Below are positions 44,256-54,991 of a DNA stretch of 64,000 nt, piece after piece; position 1 is the first letter of the stretch; every line of letters begins with the position of its first letter. Source of the DNA: Roseicella sp. DB1501 (GTDB taxonomy: Bacteria; Pseudomonadota; Alphaproteobacteria; Acetobacterales; Acetobacteraceae); NCBI RefSeq assembly GCF_013112485.1, contig NZ_JABFHG010000001.1:496001-560000 (forward strand). Direction: 5' to 3'. A program made the position numbers and the translations under genes. The notes under the pieces were generated by a model. It searched no databases. It was not told where the DNA came from and was given only the letters and a program-made list of their open reading frames with translations.

Positions 44256-45491
44256 ATGGCCCGGATCGCCCGCCGCCCGCTCCTCGGCGGCCTCACCGCC
44301 CTGGCCTTCGGCGCCCCCGCGCTGGCGCAGCAGGCCGAGGGTGGCAACAGCCTCCGCCTCGGCGCCCTCTTTCCCTTCACCGGGCCGCTCGCCCTGCTCG
44401 GCGACGAGCATTTCCGCGGCCTCGAACTGGCGGCGGAGGAGCGCAACGCCGCCGGCGGGCTGCTCGGCAAGCCGATCCGCCTGGTCCGGGGCGATGCCGC
44501 GGAGGCCGCCCAGGCCCAGGCCGAGGTGAAGCGCCTGCAGGGCACGGAGCGGGTGGTGGCGCTGTTCGGCACCTGCGCCTCGCCCCTCTCCTTCGCCGCG
44601 ACCCAGGCCGCCGAGTTGCAGGGCGTGCCCTATATTGAGCTCGGCGCCATCGCGGACCCGATCACCGATCGCGGCTTCCGCCTGCTGGTGCGGACCTGCC
44701 CGCGCGCCTCGGAAGTGGGGCGGATGGCCGTCGATGCCGTCGCTGAGCCGCTGAGCGCGGCCTGGAACAAGCCGCTCGGCAGCCTCACCGTCGCGGTGCT
44801 GCACGAGGACAGTCTCTACGGCCAGTCGGTCGCCGGCGCTCAGGAGGCGCAGCTCAAGGCCCGCGGCATGACGCTGGCGGAGCGCCTCACCTATTCCATC
44901 CGCAGTGTCGAATGGCCGCCCCTCGTGCAGCGGCTGAAGGACCTCAAGACCGAGGTGCTGCTGCATACCGGCTACCAGAACGACATCCTGCTGCTCTACC
45001 GGGGCTTTCACGAGGCGGGCTGGCGGCCGCGCATGGTGGTCGGCGCCGGCGCCGGCTACAGCCTGACCGACACGGCGCATGCGATCGGCCCGGATTTCGA
45101 GGGCACGCTGAATGTGGACGTGCCGCAGTTCGAGGTGAACGAGCGGCTGGCGCCGGGGGTGAAGCCCTTCCTCGAGCTCTACCGCAAGCGCTACGGCAGC
45201 GATCCGCGCTCGGGCAGCAGCATGTCGAACTATGTCGGCGCCCGGGCCGCCTTCGATGCCATCCAGCGCGCCGCGGCGACCGAGAAGGAGAAGATCCGCG
45301 CCGCCCTGCAGGCCACCGACATCGCCGAGGGCGGCACCATCAACGGCTGGGGCATCCGTTTCGACGAGAAGGGACAGAACACCCGGGCGCGGCCCATCCT
45401 GCTGCAATGGCAGGGCGGCCGGCAGGTCGCGGTGGGTCCGGCCGAGGCGGCGGTGGCGCCGCTGAAGGGACGGATGGGCGCGGTCGGCTGA
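44256..45491 (+). CDS. ABC-type branched-chain amino acid (PBP-I) substrate-binding protein, orphan 2
   Basis: 411 residues. Leader MARIARRPLLGGLTALAFGA ends in ALAQ. SLRLGALFPFTGPLALLGDE, GLLGKPIRLVRGDA and VVALFGTCASPLSFAATQAA are typical of LivJ/AmiC-type receptors. No permease or ATPase genes are near. Upstream it faces the quinone oxidoreductase unit divergently; downstream is the holin-endolysin gene on the same strand, 123 bases on, without functional link. Confidence 0.9.
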   Translation: MARIARRPLLGGLTALAFGAPALAQQAEGGNSLRLGALFPFTGPLALLGDEHFRGLELAAEERNAAGGLLGKPIRLVRGDAAEAAQAQAEVKRLQGTERVVALFGTCASPLSFAATQAAELQGVPYIELGAIADPITDRGFRLLVRTCPRASEVGRMAVDAVAEPLSAAWNKPLGSLTVAVLHEDSLYGQSVAGAQEAQLKARGMTLAERLTYSIRSVEWPPLVQRLKDLKTEVLLHTGYQNDILLLYRGFHEAGWRPRMVVGAGAGYSLTDTAHAIGPDFEGTLNVDVPQFEVNERLAPGVKPFLELYRKRYGSDPRSGSSMSNYVGARAAFDAIQRAAATEKEKIRAALQATDIAEGGTINGWGIRFDEKGQNTRARPILLQWQGGRQVAVGPAEAAVAPLKGRMGAVG

Positions 45492-45507
45492 AAGATATAC
45501 CCTTCTA

Positions 45508-45519
45508 CTCCTGCAGGAG
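45508..45519. promoter_or_regulatory. Palindrome upstream of the holin-endolysin gene, with possible promoter
   Basis: The perfect 12-bp palindrome CTCCTGCAGGAG lies in an unusually AT-rich leader. A possible -35 (TTGTAA, 45530-45535) and -10 (TACGTT, 45554-45559) with an 18-base spacer follow. The assignment is by eye and weak. Confidence 0.3.
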
Positions 45520-45614
45520 AATAATTTCCTTGTAATTGCGCGCGCGAATTGGGTACGTTTTCCTAACGAGGCGCCCGCGCCCGGCGGGGGCCATGGCCGG
45601 GAAGGAGTGCCCCC

Positions 45615-46823
45615 ATGCTTCCCCTCATCCCCCTCATCTCCCTGGCCGGCGCGCTGGTGCCGGAGCTGGTCGGCCTGTTCGGCGGCCGCCGCGCCGGCGA
45701 GCTTGCCGGCAAGGTCGCGGATGCCGTCCAGCAGGTGGCCGGCACCGCCGATCCGGCGGCCGCCGCGCGCCAGGTGCAGGAGGATGCCGCCAAGGCCGCC
45801 GCGCTCCGCCTCCGGCTGGAGGAGATCCGCGTGCAGTACCAGGCGCTGCAGGTCCAGGACGCGGCCTCGGAGCGGCAATCCCTGCTGGAGACGCTGCGCG
45901 CCGAGGTGGCCGACCGCGCCCGCGCTGGCTCGACCCTGTCGGCCGCCCTGCTCGCCCCGGGCGTCTCGGCCAGCATCGTCGCCGCCACGCCGGCCGCGGT
46001 CTCGGCCCTGGTGCTGGCCGGCTTCTTCGGCTTCACCGCCTGGCTGGTGCGCTTCCCGCCCGCGGGCGGCGACCCGACGACGCTGACGCTGCTCAACGTC
46101 GTCGTCGGCGCGCTGGTCGCGGGCTTCACGGCGGTGGTGAATTTCTGGCTCGGCTCCAGCCAGGGCTCGCGCGAGAAGGACCGCACGGTCGCCACGCTGC
46201 AGCAGGCCCAGGCGAGCGCGCCGCGCGTCCCGGCCGGCGCGCTCGATGCCCTGGCCGCGGCGCCCTTCGCCAGGCTCGCCGGCAGCAAGACGGCCCCGGT
46301 CCCCGGCCAGCCCAGCCGCTTCGACCTCTGCCTGCAGGTGGTGCTGAAGCAGGAGGGCGGCTTCTCCAACGACGCCGCCGATCCGGGCGGCGCGACGCAG
46401 ATGGGCATCACCGAGCACTGCCTCGCCGCCTGGCGGGGCCGGCCGGTGACGGCGGAGGAGGTGCGCAACCTCTCGGCCGAGGAGGCGAAGGAGATCTACC
46501 GCGCCCAGTACTGGAACCTGATGCGCTGCGAGGACCTGCCGCGCGGCATCGACCTGATGGTCTTCGATTTCGGCGTGAATGCCGGGCCGGGCACCTCGGT
46601 GAAGATGCTGCAGCGGGCGGTCGGCGTGAAGCCGGACGGCGCGGTCGGGCCCTATACGCTGCGGGCGACGACGGCGGCCGAGGCGGCGCCGCTGGTCGAG
46701 GCGCTGGCCCAGGCGCGGCTCGACCATTATCGCGGCCTCCCGACCTTCGCCCGCTTCGGCCGCGGCTGGACTCGGCGGGTCGAGGATGTGCGGCGGCAGG
46801 CGCTGCTGATGATCAGCGCCTGA
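45615..46823 (+). CDS. Holin-endolysin fusion: GTA-type holin domain plus glycosyl hydrolase 108 muramidase
   Basis: 402 residues. Part 1 (about 1-200): a hydrophobic N-terminal segment, a charged helix, then two membrane spans (about 118-140 and 155-180) and the NFWLGSSQGSREKDRTVATL tail that ends GTA/phage 3-TM holins. Part 2 (about 235-400): KQEGGFSNDAADPGGATQMG with the catalytic Glu of GH108 muramidases, and FDFGVNAGPGTSVKMLQRAV with PDGAVGPYTL of the C-terminal peptidoglycan-binding unit. Both functions of a lysis cassette are thus joined in one chain. AAGGAG lies 7 bases before the ATG. No phage or GTA structural gene is in the window. It may serve cell-wall turnover, protein release or lysis. 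Confidence 0.85.
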   Translation: MLPLIPLISLAGALVPELVGLFGGRRAGELAGKVADAVQQVAGTADPAAAARQVQEDAAKAAALRLRLEEIRVQYQALQVQDAASERQSLLETLRAEVADRARAGSTLSAALLAPGVSASIVAATPAAVSALVLAGFFGFTAWLVRFPPAGGDPTTLTLLNVVVGALVAGFTAVVNFWLGSSQGSREKDRTVATLQQAQASAPRVPAGALDALAAAPFARLAGSKTAPVPGQPSRFDLCLQVVLKQEGGFSNDAADPGGATQMGITEHCLAAWRGRPVTAEEVRNLSAEEAKEIYRAQYWNLMRCEDLPRGIDLMVFDFGVNAGPGTSVKMLQRAVGVKPDGAVGPYTLRATTAAEAAPLVEALAQARLDHYRGLPTFARFGRGWTRRVEDVRRQALLMISA

Positions 46824-46888
46824 GACCGACGGTTCCGGCGACAGCGCGGGGCGGCTCCGCCCGGGGCTGCCCCCTTGCCGTTCCGCGC

Positions 46889-47952
<1,064 letters not shown>

Positions 47953-47953
<1 letters not shown>

Positions 47954-48825
47954 TACTTCTCCGTCTCCGTCAGGCCCTTGACGAACCAGCGCTGCATGAG
48001 CAGCACGACCGCGACGGGCGGCAGCAGCGCCAGCACGCAGGTGGTCATGACCAGGCTCCAGTCGGTGTTGGATTCCGAGCCGATCATCTTCACCATGCCG
48101 ATCACCACCGTCTCGACATCCTCCGAGGTGGCGACCAGCAGCGGCCAGAGATACTGGTTCCAGCCATAGACGAAGAGGATGACGAAGAGCGCCGCCATGT
48201 TGGTGCGCGACAGCGGCAGCACCACGTCGCGGAAGAAGCGCAGCGGCCCGGCGCCGTCCATCTTGGCCGCCTCGACGAACTCGTCGGGGATGGTGAGGAA
48301 GAACTGCCGGAACAGCAGCGTCGCGGTGGCCGAGGCGATGATCGGGACGATGAGGCCGGCATAGGTGTTCACCAGGCCGAGGTCGGAGACGACTTTGAAG
48401 GTCGGGAAGATCCGCACCTCGACCGGCAGCATCAGGGTGATGAAGATCGACCAGAACACCAGGTTGCGGCCGGGGAAGCGGAAGAAGACCACCGCATAGG
48501 CCGAGAGGATGGAGATGGCGATCTTCCCGACCGCGACGCAGAGCGCCATGACAGTGCTGTTCCACAGCATCCGGGCGACCGGCACGCCGGTGGTGCCGCG
48601 GCTCCAGGCGGCGGCGTAGTTCTCCGCCGCATGCGGGCCGGGCAGCAGCGGCACCTCGCCGCGGCCGATGGTGGCGGCGTCGTGGCTCGAGCCCATGAGC
48701 ACGATCCAGAGCGGCAGGGCGAAGAGCACGGTGCCGAGCAGCAGGACGGCATGGGCGAGCCAGTCCGTGCCTCCCTCGCGCCCGGGCGCGGCCGTCCGGG
48801 CGGCGCGGGCGTCAGTAGTGGACAC
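47953..48825 (-). CDS. ugpE: sn-Glycerol-3-phosphate ABC transporter permease UgpE
   Basis: 290 residues with six membrane spans. The EAA loop ([20 protein letters not shown]) is the contact site for the ATPase and the [11 protein letters not shown] motif early in the chain is usual in UgpE. The N-terminal 20 residues are Arg/Ala-rich. It pairs with UgpA to form the pore for glycerol-3-phosphate and glycerophosphodiesters. Its start overlaps the ugpA end by 14 bases. Confidence 0.92.
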
Positions 48826-49693
48826 GGCGCTCGATGAACCGGAACTGGACGGCGGTGAGGAGGATGACGACGAGCATCAGCACCACCGACTGGGCCGAGG
48901 ACATGCCGAGGTCGAGATTCACCCGGCCATCGATATAGGCGCGGTAGATCAGCGTCTCCGTCGCCCGGCCCGGCCCGCCCTTGGTCAGCGCGTCGATGAC
49001 GCCGAAGGTCTCGAAGAAGGCATAGACCAGGTTGACGACGAGCAGGAAGAAGGTGGTCGGCGAGAGCAGCGGGAAGGTGACGGTCCAGAAGCGGTAGGCC
49101 GGCCGGGCGCCGTCGATGGCGGCGGCCTCCAGCACCGATTTCGGGATGCTCTGCAGCCCGGCCAGGAAGAAGATGAAGTTGTAGGAGACCTGCTTCCAGG
49201 CGGCGGCGAGGATGACCACCAGCATCGCCTGGTTGCCGTTCAGCTTGTAGTCGAAGGGAATGCCGGCGCCGTTGAGGGCGCGGCCGAGCATCCCGATCTG
49301 CGGGTGGAACAGGAAGATCCACAGCACCGCGGCGATGGCCGGCGCGATGGCATAGGGCCAGACCAGCAGGGTCCGGTAGAGGCCGGCGCCGCGGATCTGC
49401 CGGTCCGCCATCACCGCCAGCAGCAGCGCGGTGCCGAGGGCGATGCAGCTCACCCCCGCCGCGAAGACCAGGGTGTTGCGCAAGGTCTCGAGGTAGAGCG
49501 GATCGGCGAAGAGGTCCTGGAAATTCTCGAGGCCGACGAAGCTGGTGCGGATGCCGAAGGCGTCCTGGCGCAGGAAGGCGAACCACACCGCCTGCCCCGC
49601 CGGCCAGAAGAAGAAGACGATGGTGATGAGGAGCTGCGGCGCCACCAGCAGGTAGGGCAGCAGCCTGCCCTTGAAGACGGTCTTGCGTTCCAC
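48812..49693 (-). CDS. ugpA: sn-Glycerol-3-phosphate ABC transporter permease UgpA
   Basis: 293 residues from GTG 49693, preceded by GGAGG at about 9 bases. [20 protein letters not shown] and [20 protein letters not shown] are the typical UgpA start; the EAA loop is [20 protein letters not shown]. Six membrane spans. No ATG exists in frame between here and the shadow of ugpB, which supports the GTG. It lies 19 bases after the ugpB stop. Confidence 0.92.
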   Translation of the reverse strand: MERKTVFKGRLLPYLLVAPQLLITIVFFFWPAGQAVWFAFLRQDAFGIRTSFVGLENFQDLFADPLYLETLRNTLVFAAGVSCIALGTALLLAVMADRQIRGAGLYRTLLVWPYAIAPAIAAVLWIFLFHPQIGMLGRALNGAGIPFDYKLNGNQAMLVVILAAAWKQVSYNFIFFLAGLQSIPKSVLEAAAIDGARPAYRFWTVTFPLLSPTTFFLLVVNLVYAFFETFGVIDALTKGGPGRATETLIYRAYIDGRVNLDLGMSSAQSVVLMLVVILLTAVQFRFIERRVHY

Positions 49694-49712
49694 CCCGCCG
49701 GCCTCCGGCCTA

Positions 49713-51044
49713 TCAGGCCTTGTTCGCCTTCTCGAAATTCCGCAGCACGACGTTGCCGCGCCGGTTGGCGCTCTCCAGCGCCTGGGCCGCGCCCTGCTGG
49801 CCCTGCAGCGCCTTCTCCAGCTCCTCCTGGATGATGTTGCGGATCTCCACCATGCCGCCGAGCCGGAAGCCCATGCTGTTCGGCGTCGGCTCGGCGCGGG
49901 AGAGCTGGATGATGGCGGCATCGGCGCCCGGGTTCTGCGCGTAGTAGCCCTCGGCCCTGGCCTTCTCGTAGCCGGCGAGGGTGATCGGCACGTAGCCGGT
50001 CGACTTGTGCCACCAGAGGTCCTGCTCGGCCTCGGAGATGAACTGGAAATAGGCGGCGACCGCCTTGTACTCCGCCGGCGTGCGGTTGCGGGCGGTGAGC
50101 GTCCAGAGGCTGGCGCCGCCGATGACGCCGTTCTTCGGGCTCTTCGTCAGGTCGTCGTGATAGGGCAGCGGCACCGCGGCCCATTTGAACTTCGCCTCCT
50201 TCTCCAGCCGGGAGCGGAGGGAGGAGGACATGAAGCTGATCGCCGCCTCGCCGGCGACGAAGAGCCCGTCCGCAGCGTTGTCGCGGCCACCATAGCGGAA
50301 CAGCCCGTCCTTCTGCGCCGCCAGCAGGTACTCGACCTGCTTGACGAAGAGCGGGCCGGTGAGCCGCAGCTCGGTCCCCAGCCCCTCGAAGCCGTTGGCC
50401 AGGGTGGCGAAGGGCACGTCGTGCATAGCCGCCATCTGCTCGAACATCACCCAGGTCGGCCAGGAGGTGGTCATCGGCACTGGGGTGGCCGTCACCGCCT
50501 TCAGCTTCTCCGAGGCCTGGCGGAGCTGCGCCCAGGTCGTCGGCAGATCGGTGGTCGAGAGCCCGGCCTTGGCGAAGGCGTCGAGGTTCAGGAACATGAT
50601 GGCGGAGGAGGAGTTGAAGGGCATGGAGATCAGCCGGCCCTTCGTGTCGCTGTAATAGCCGCGCACTCCCGCTAGGTAGCGCTTCGGGTCGAGCGCCACG
50701 CCGTTCTCGCCCAGCAGCTCGTGCACCGGCCGGATGGCGGGGCCGGCCGACATCATCGTCGCGGTGCCGACCTCGAAGACCTGCACGATATGCGGCGCGT
50801 TGCCGGCCCGCCAGGCGGCGATGGCGCCGGTCATGGTGTCGATGTAGCCGCCCTTGAAGCTCGGCACGACGGTCACGGCCGACTGGCTGGCGTTGAAGCG
50901 CTTCACCTGCTCGGCGACCACCTCGCCCAGCACCCCCGGCATGGCGTGCCAGAACTGGATCTCGGTGCGGCTTTGGGCCCGGAGCGAGGTCGGCGTGGCG
51001 AGGCCGAGGGCGGCGGCCCCGGCCATGAAGGAACGGCGCTGCAT
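49713..51044 (-). CDS. ugpB: sn-Glycerol-3-phosphate ABC transporter receptor UgpB
   Basis: 443 residues. The twin-Arg-like leader [20 protein letters not shown] ends in LRAQ. The mature start [20 protein letters not shown], the [18 protein letters not shown] stretch, [20 protein letters not shown], and [17 protein letters not shown] are close to E. coli UgpB, including residues that line the glycerophosphate pocket. First gene of the operon. In other bacteria ugp operons answer to PhoB under phosphate limitation; I see no clear Pho box upstream. Confidence 0.93.
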   Translation of the reverse strand: MQRRSFMAGAAALGLATPTSLRAQSRTEIQFWHAMPGVLGEVVAEQVKRFNASQSAVTVVPSFKGGYIDTMTGAIAAWRAGNAPHIVQVFEVGTATMMSAGPAIRPVHELLGENGVALDPKRYLAGVRGYYSDTKGRLISMPFNSSSAIMFLNLDAFAKAGLSTTDLPTTWAQLRQASEKLKAVTATPVPMTTSWPTWVMFEQMAAMHDVPFATLANGFEGLGTELRLTGPLFVKQVEYLLAAQKDGLFRYGGRDNAADGLFVAGEAAISFMSSSLRSRLEKEAKFKWAAVPLPYHDDLTKSPKNGVIGGASLWTLTARNRTPAEYKAVAAYFQFISEAEQDLWWHKSTGYVPITLAGYEKARAEGYYAQNPGADAAIIQLSRAEPTPNSMGFRLGGMVEIRNIIQEELEKALQGQQGAAQALESANRRGNVVLRNFEKANKA

Positions 51045-51253
51045 GGCGGCGTGGTCTCTCCCTGTCCCGTTCTGCGGTGGGCGGCCAGTAGCCGCCATCG
51101 ATTGCGTCGCTGTGACAGAAGAACGACAGAACGATGAAGGGGGCAAGCATGATGACGCGCCAGCCAGGGTCATCGCACCGCACTGTGTGCCGCCGGGTGG
51201 GTGCTGCTGAACGGCAGGGCGGCCCGCCGGCCGCCCTAACCGCGTCCGGTGCT

Positions 51254-51358
51254 GGAGCGTGATCGCTTGAGGTGGACTCACCGAAAAACGTGAATCACGC
51301 GATCAAACAACGGCCTGGACCATGATCCGCGATCCTGTGTGAGCGGATCATGGTCTAG
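51254..51358. repeat. Dispersed two-hairpin repeat family 1, copy D
   Basis: 105-bp copy in the same orientation as copy A: GCGTGAT / ATCACGC, then GACCATGATCCGC / GCGGATCATGGTC (perfect 13-bp stem). The right end CTA (51355-51357) is the TAG stop of the DUF2171 gene. The left end reads TGGAGCG rather than TAGAGCG. Confidence 0.85.
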
Positions 51359-51675
51359 CGGCCGGGCTCCTTGCCCCGCAGCGCGTCGCCCATGCCGCGC
51401 GTCTCCGCCTCGTCGCTCTCGATCGGGCCGGTATAGCCGTCCTCGTTCTGCCAGTAGCCGGCGACACGGTCGAGCGGCACGGTGAGGCGCAGGGTCTCGC
51501 CCTCGATATCCGCCACCATGGAGAGCGGCAGCCAGTGATGCCGGCCGCCCGAGCCGCGATCGGTGCGGGTGAGCTTGATGCGCTCGCCATCGAGGTGGTC
51601 GACGGTGCCGACATGGCCGCCATCCGCCCCGATCACCTCCATATGCTCGCGGATGTTCTCGCGCGTCGGTCGCAT
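51355..51675 (-). CDS. DUF2171 domain protein
   Basis: 106 residues. MEVIGADGGHVGTVDHLDGERIKLTR is the typical DUF2171 opening, followed by the HHWLPLSMVADIEGETLRL strand set; the last 40 residues are acidic and Gly-rich. The fold is PRC-barrel-like; function is unknown. The stop codon is provided by the repeat element. It stands alone between ugpB and the ammonia-lyase gene, both on the same strand. Confidence 0.82.
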   Translation of the reverse strand: MRPTRENIREHMEVIGADGGHVGTVDHLDGERIKLTRTDRGSGGRHHWLPLSMVADIEGETLRLTVPLDRVAGYWQNEDGYTGPIESDEAETRGMGDALRGKEPGR

Positions 51676-51762
51676 GAGCCTGCCTCCTCCCAGTGGGACG
51701 GGGCGGAAACGGCGCAGGCCCCGCCGGGATGCAGGCCGGGGCGCCTCGTTACGCCGCCCGGG

Positions 51763-52926
51763 TCAGCCGACCAGCCGCTCGTAGAGCGCCGGGTCGGTCG
51801 CGCCCTCGGTGCCGAAGAGCAGGATGCGGCTCCCCTCCTCCAGCCCCAGCATGGAGCGGCCGAAGGGATCGCGGGCGGCGAGCAGCAGCCCGGCCAGGCC
51901 GGCCACCGCGCTCTCCCCGGCCACCACCTTCGGCTCGCGCCGCGCCAGCAGCTTCATGCAGTCGACCGCCGATTCGTCCGGCACCGCCATCCAGGCGAAG
52001 GCCGCCCGCTCCAGCTCCTGCCAGGCGAGCAGGCTCGGCTCGCCGCAGGCAAGGCCGGCCATCAGCGTGTCGAGCTCGCCCTCGATCGCGGTGGGCTGCC
52101 CCGCCTCGGCGCTGGCCAGCAGGCAGGCCGCCCGCTCCGGCTCCACCACGATGAGCCGCGGCGCCTCCGCCCGGTAGCGGGCGCGCATCTGCACCGAGAC
52201 GGCAGCGGCGAGGCCGCCGACGCCGCCCTGGATGAAGACATGCGTCGGCGGCCGGTCCAGCGCCTCGGCCGCCTCCTCGGCCATCAGTCGGTAGCCCTGC
52301 ATGACGTCGCGCGGCACCTCGGTATAGCCGGCATAGGAGGTGTCGGAGACGACGAACCAGCGCTCCGCCTCGGCGGCCCGCTGCGCCGCCCGCACCGCGT
52401 CGTCATAGGTGCCGGGCACCTCGCGGATCTCGGCGCCGTAGCGGGCGATGGCGTCGCGCCGGCCCTGGCTCACCTCGGCATGGACGAAGATGACGCAGCG
52501 GGCGCCGAAGCGCTGCGCCCCCCAGGCGACGCTGCGGCCATGGTTGCCGTCGGTCGCGCAGGTCACAGTGATGGCCTGCGTCGCCTCCCGGTAGGTGCCC
52601 TCGGCCAGTTCCGCCGCCGTTGCCGCATTGGCGATGCCGCGCCGCGCCAGCTCGGCCTGCAGCAGACGCATCACCGCATAGGCGCCGCCAAGCGCCTTGA
52701 AGCTGCCGAGGCCGAAGCGGCTGCCCTCGTCCTTCCAGCGGATCTCCGCCACCCGGGCGCCGGCGGCGAGCTCGGGCAGGGCGAGGAGGGGCGTCGGCGC
52801 ATAGCCGGGCCAGGCGGTGATCTCCTCCTTCGCCCGGCGGAAACCGGATTCGGGGAGGACGACCACGCCGGGGACCCCGGCATGGCGGTTGAGCAGCAAT
52901 CGGTAGGAGCGACGGGGAATGGTCAT
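51763..52926 (-). CDS. dpaL: Diaminopropionate ammonia-lyase
   Basis: 387 residues from ATG 52926. The PLP lysine is in GSFKALGGAYAV, and DEGSRFGLGSFK, TCATDGNHGRSVAWGA and FIQGGVGGLAAAVS are the fold-type II signatures characteristic of DpaL (YgeX). It degrades 2,3-diaminopropionate to pyruvate and ammonia. It is divergent from the DenD-like gene across 89 bases. Confidence 0.9.
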   Translation of the reverse strand: MTIPRRSYRLLLNRHAGVPGVVVLPESGFRRAKEEITAWPGYAPTPLLALPELAAGARVAEIRWKDEGSRFGLGSFKALGGAYAVMRLLQAELARRGIANAATAAELAEGTYREATQAITVTCATDGNHGRSVAWGAQRFGARCVIFVHAEVSQGRRDAIARYGAEIREVPGTYDDAVRAAQRAAEAERWFVVSDTSYAGYTEVPRDVMQGYRLMAEEAAEALDRPPTHVFIQGGVGGLAAAVSVQMRARYRAEAPRLIVVEPERAACLLASAEAGQPTAIEGELDTLMAGLACGEPSLLAWQELERAAFAWMAVPDESAVDCMKLLARREPKVVAGESAVAGLAGLLLAARDPFGRSMLGLEEGSRILLFGTEGATDPALYERLVG

Positions 52927-53015
52927 GGCGGGGCGAAAATGGCCCGCTTGCACCGATCCTGCCAAGGCGCGACATGGAAGGCGGTCCGCGCGCGGCGCGA
53001 GGAGGGGAGGTGGCC

Positions 53016-54002
53016 ATGCAGATCACGATCCTGGGCGGCGGGGGCTTCCTCGGCCGCAAGCTGGCGCGGCGCCTGGCGCAGGACGGGCAGCTCGGCGGCA
53101 AGGCGATCACCGGCCTGACCCTCTTCGACCTCGACGCCCCGCCGCCGCTCGAGGCCCCCTTCCCCGTGCGCTGCCTGGCCGGGAACATCGCCGATCCGGA
53201 GGCGGTGAAGGGCGCCCTGCCGCCGGGGACAGAGGTGGTGGTGCATCTGGCCGCCGTGGTCTCGGCCCAGGCCGAGGCGGATTTCGACCTCGGCCTGACG
53301 GTGAACCTGCACGGCACGCTGGCGGTGCTGCAGGCCTGCCGCGCCTTGCCGGCGCCGCCCAGGGTGGTCTTCACCTCCTCCGTCGCCAGCTTCAGCGGCG
53401 GGCAGGAGGCGCGGCTGGAGGACGATGCCCGCCAGCTCCCCGGCAACAGCTACGGCGCCGAGAAGGCGATGGGCGAGCTGCTGCTGCAGGACGCCTCGCG
53501 CAAGGGCTTCGTCGATGCGGTGAGCATCCGCCTGCCCACCGTGATCATCCGCCCCGGCCGGCCGAACAAGGCCGCTTCCTCCTTCGTCTCGGCGATCCTG
53601 CGCGAGCCGCTGCTCGGCCTCGAGACCGAGCTGCCGGTGGGCGAGGCCTTCGCGCTCTGGATCTGCTCGCCGCGCCGCGCCGTCGACTGGTTCCTGCACG
53701 CCATGACCATGGACACCAAGGCGCTCGGCCTCGACCGCGGCATCAACCCGCCGGGGCGGAGCGCGACGGTGGGCAAGATGCTGAGCGCGCTCGAGACCGT
53801 CGCCGGGCCGGAGGCGCGGGCGCGGGTGCGGCACGCGCCCGACCCGGCGATCGAGGCGATCGTCGGCACCTGGCCGGCCAGCTTCACCGCCGAGCGGGCG
53901 CGGCGGCTGCTCGGCTTCTCCGAGCAGGAGAGCCTGGAGGAGATCATCGAGGCCTTCATCGCGGACGACCTGGCGGCGACGCGGGCCGAGCGTGGCCTCT
54001 GA
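53016..54002 (+). CDS. denD: D-erythronate dehydrogenase-like NAD-dependent epimerase
   Basis: 328 residues from ATG 53016, preceded by GGAGGGGAGG. Rossmann motif LGGGGFLGRKLARRL, catalytic Ser in VVFTSSVASFSGG and the Y-x-x-x-K pair in NSYGAEKAMGE; the C-terminal part (LWICSPRRAVDWFLHAM, GRSATVGKM) is characteristic of DenD. DenD oxidises D-erythronate to 2-keto-D-erythronate; DenD partners (kinase OtnK, isomerase OtnI, decarboxylase OtnC) are not present, so the pathway is incomplete here. Confidence 0.85.
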   Translation: MQITILGGGGFLGRKLARRLAQDGQLGGKAITGLTLFDLDAPPPLEAPFPVRCLAGNIADPEAVKGALPPGTEVVVHLAAVVSAQAEADFDLGLTVNLHGTLAVLQACRALPAPPRVVFTSSVASFSGGQEARLEDDARQLPGNSYGAEKAMGELLLQDASRKGFVDAVSIRLPTVIIRPGRPNKAASSFVSAILREPLLGLETELPVGEAFALWICSPRRAVDWFLHAMTMDTKALGLDRGINPPGRSATVGKMLSALETVAGPEARARVRHAPDPAIEAIVGTWPASFTAERARRLLGFSEQESLEEIIEAFIADDLAATRAERGL

Positions 54003-54023
54003 TGCCGGCGGCGGGCGGCGGCC

Positions 54024-54404
54024 TCAGCCCGCCAGCCGCGGCCAGAGCCACCAGAGCAGCCCGGCCGCGCCGAGCAGCCAGAGCGACACGACCAACGCCG
54101 CGCCGGCCCGGCTGACCGGCCGCGCCGCCGCGGCCGCGGCCCGGGCGCGGAACTCGGCGAGCAGCGGCGGCGGGATCAGCCGCGCCGCGAGCAGCAGGCC
54201 GAGCGGCAGCAGCACCGCCTCGTCCAGCAGGCCAAGCACCGGGATGGCATCCGGGATCAGGTCGATGGGCGAGAGGGCATAGGCGGCGAGCAGGAAGGCG
54301 AGCAGCCGCGCCGACCAGGGGGTGCGCGGGTCGTGCGCGGCGAGCCAGAGCGCATGCGCGTCGCGGCGGATGCCCCGGGCCCAGCGGCGCAGCCGCCGCA
54401 GCAT
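54024..54404 (-). CDS. YkvA family (DUF1232) membrane protein
   Basis: 126 residues. [20 protein letters not shown] followed by [20 protein letters not shown] is the DUF1232 signature; two or three membrane helices, the last in the Trp-rich end [17 protein letters not shown]. Function unknown. It starts 2 bases after the thioesterase stop on the same strand, so the two are co-transcribed. Confidence 0.88.
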   Translation of the reverse strand: MLRRLRRWARGIRRDAHALWLAAHDPRTPWSARLLAFLLAAYALSPIDLIPDAIPVLGLLDEAVLLPLGLLLAARLIPPPLLAEFRARAAAAAARPVSRAGAALVVSLWLLGAAGLLWWLWPRLAG

Positions 54405-54405
54405 C

Positions 54406-54855
54406 CTAGCCCGCCTCGTCCTTCGCGCCGGCGGCCAGCATGGCGGCGCGGATCGCCGGTGGCACCGGCACCCGCTCGCCGGTATCCTGCCGCACCGCCA
54501 CCAGCACGGTGCGGCAGGAGAAGCAGAGCCCGCCCTTCCACACCGCGTAGTCGTGCACGAAGCTGGTGCGCTTCACCGAGGCGAAGCGGAGCGTCAGCAG
54601 CGCCTCGTCCTCGAAGACCAGGGCGCGGAGGTAGCGTGCCTCGATCTGCGCCACGACCGGGCTCACCGCATCGCCGGCGAAGCGGCCGCCGAGCGCCGAC
54701 CAGCCCGGCCCGACGCGGAGATCCTCGCAAAGGGTGAGATAAGCCGTGTTGTTGGCATGGCCGAGCGCATCGCATTCGGACCAGCGGATGCGGTGCCGGC
54801 GCCAGGCGGCCCAGTCGCCCTCGACCCCGAATTCCTTGCGTTCCGCCGGCGTCAT
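54406..54855 (-). CDS. Acyl-CoA thioesterase (4-hydroxybenzoyl-CoA thioesterase-like hotdog)
   Basis: 149 residues. [21 protein letters not shown] contains the conserved Asp of the hotdog active site, and [19 protein letters not shown] matches the usual dimer strand. It should cleave a small or aromatic acyl-CoA. ATG 54855 begins [13 protein letters not shown]; longer frames are shadows. It precedes the YkvA gene and is divergent from the TctC receptor pair by 136 bases. Confidence 0.85.
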   Translation of the reverse strand: MTPAERKEFGVEGDWAAWRRHRIRWSECDALGHANNTAYLTLCEDLRVGPGWSALGGRFAGDAVSPVVAQIEARYLRALVFEDEALLTLRFASVKRTSFVHDYAVWKGGLCFSCRTVLVAVRQDTGERVPVPPAIRAAMLAAGAKDEAG

Positions 54856-54991
54856 GTCCTGCCCCCGCCCTTGCCTCTGCCGCAGGGGGTACCGCAGCCT
54901 GCCGGCGATGCCCAGGGGAGGAGCCGGGGATGACACCGGCGAAGGCCAGCGGAGAGATGTCCGGGCGGCCGGGACCGGGCCGAGGGAGACC

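Noticed and set aside
44229-46727. An 832-codon minus-strand frame across the PBP-I receptor and holin-endolysin genes
   Set aside because: It is the mirror of two well-supported genes and has the biased composition of a shadow frame.
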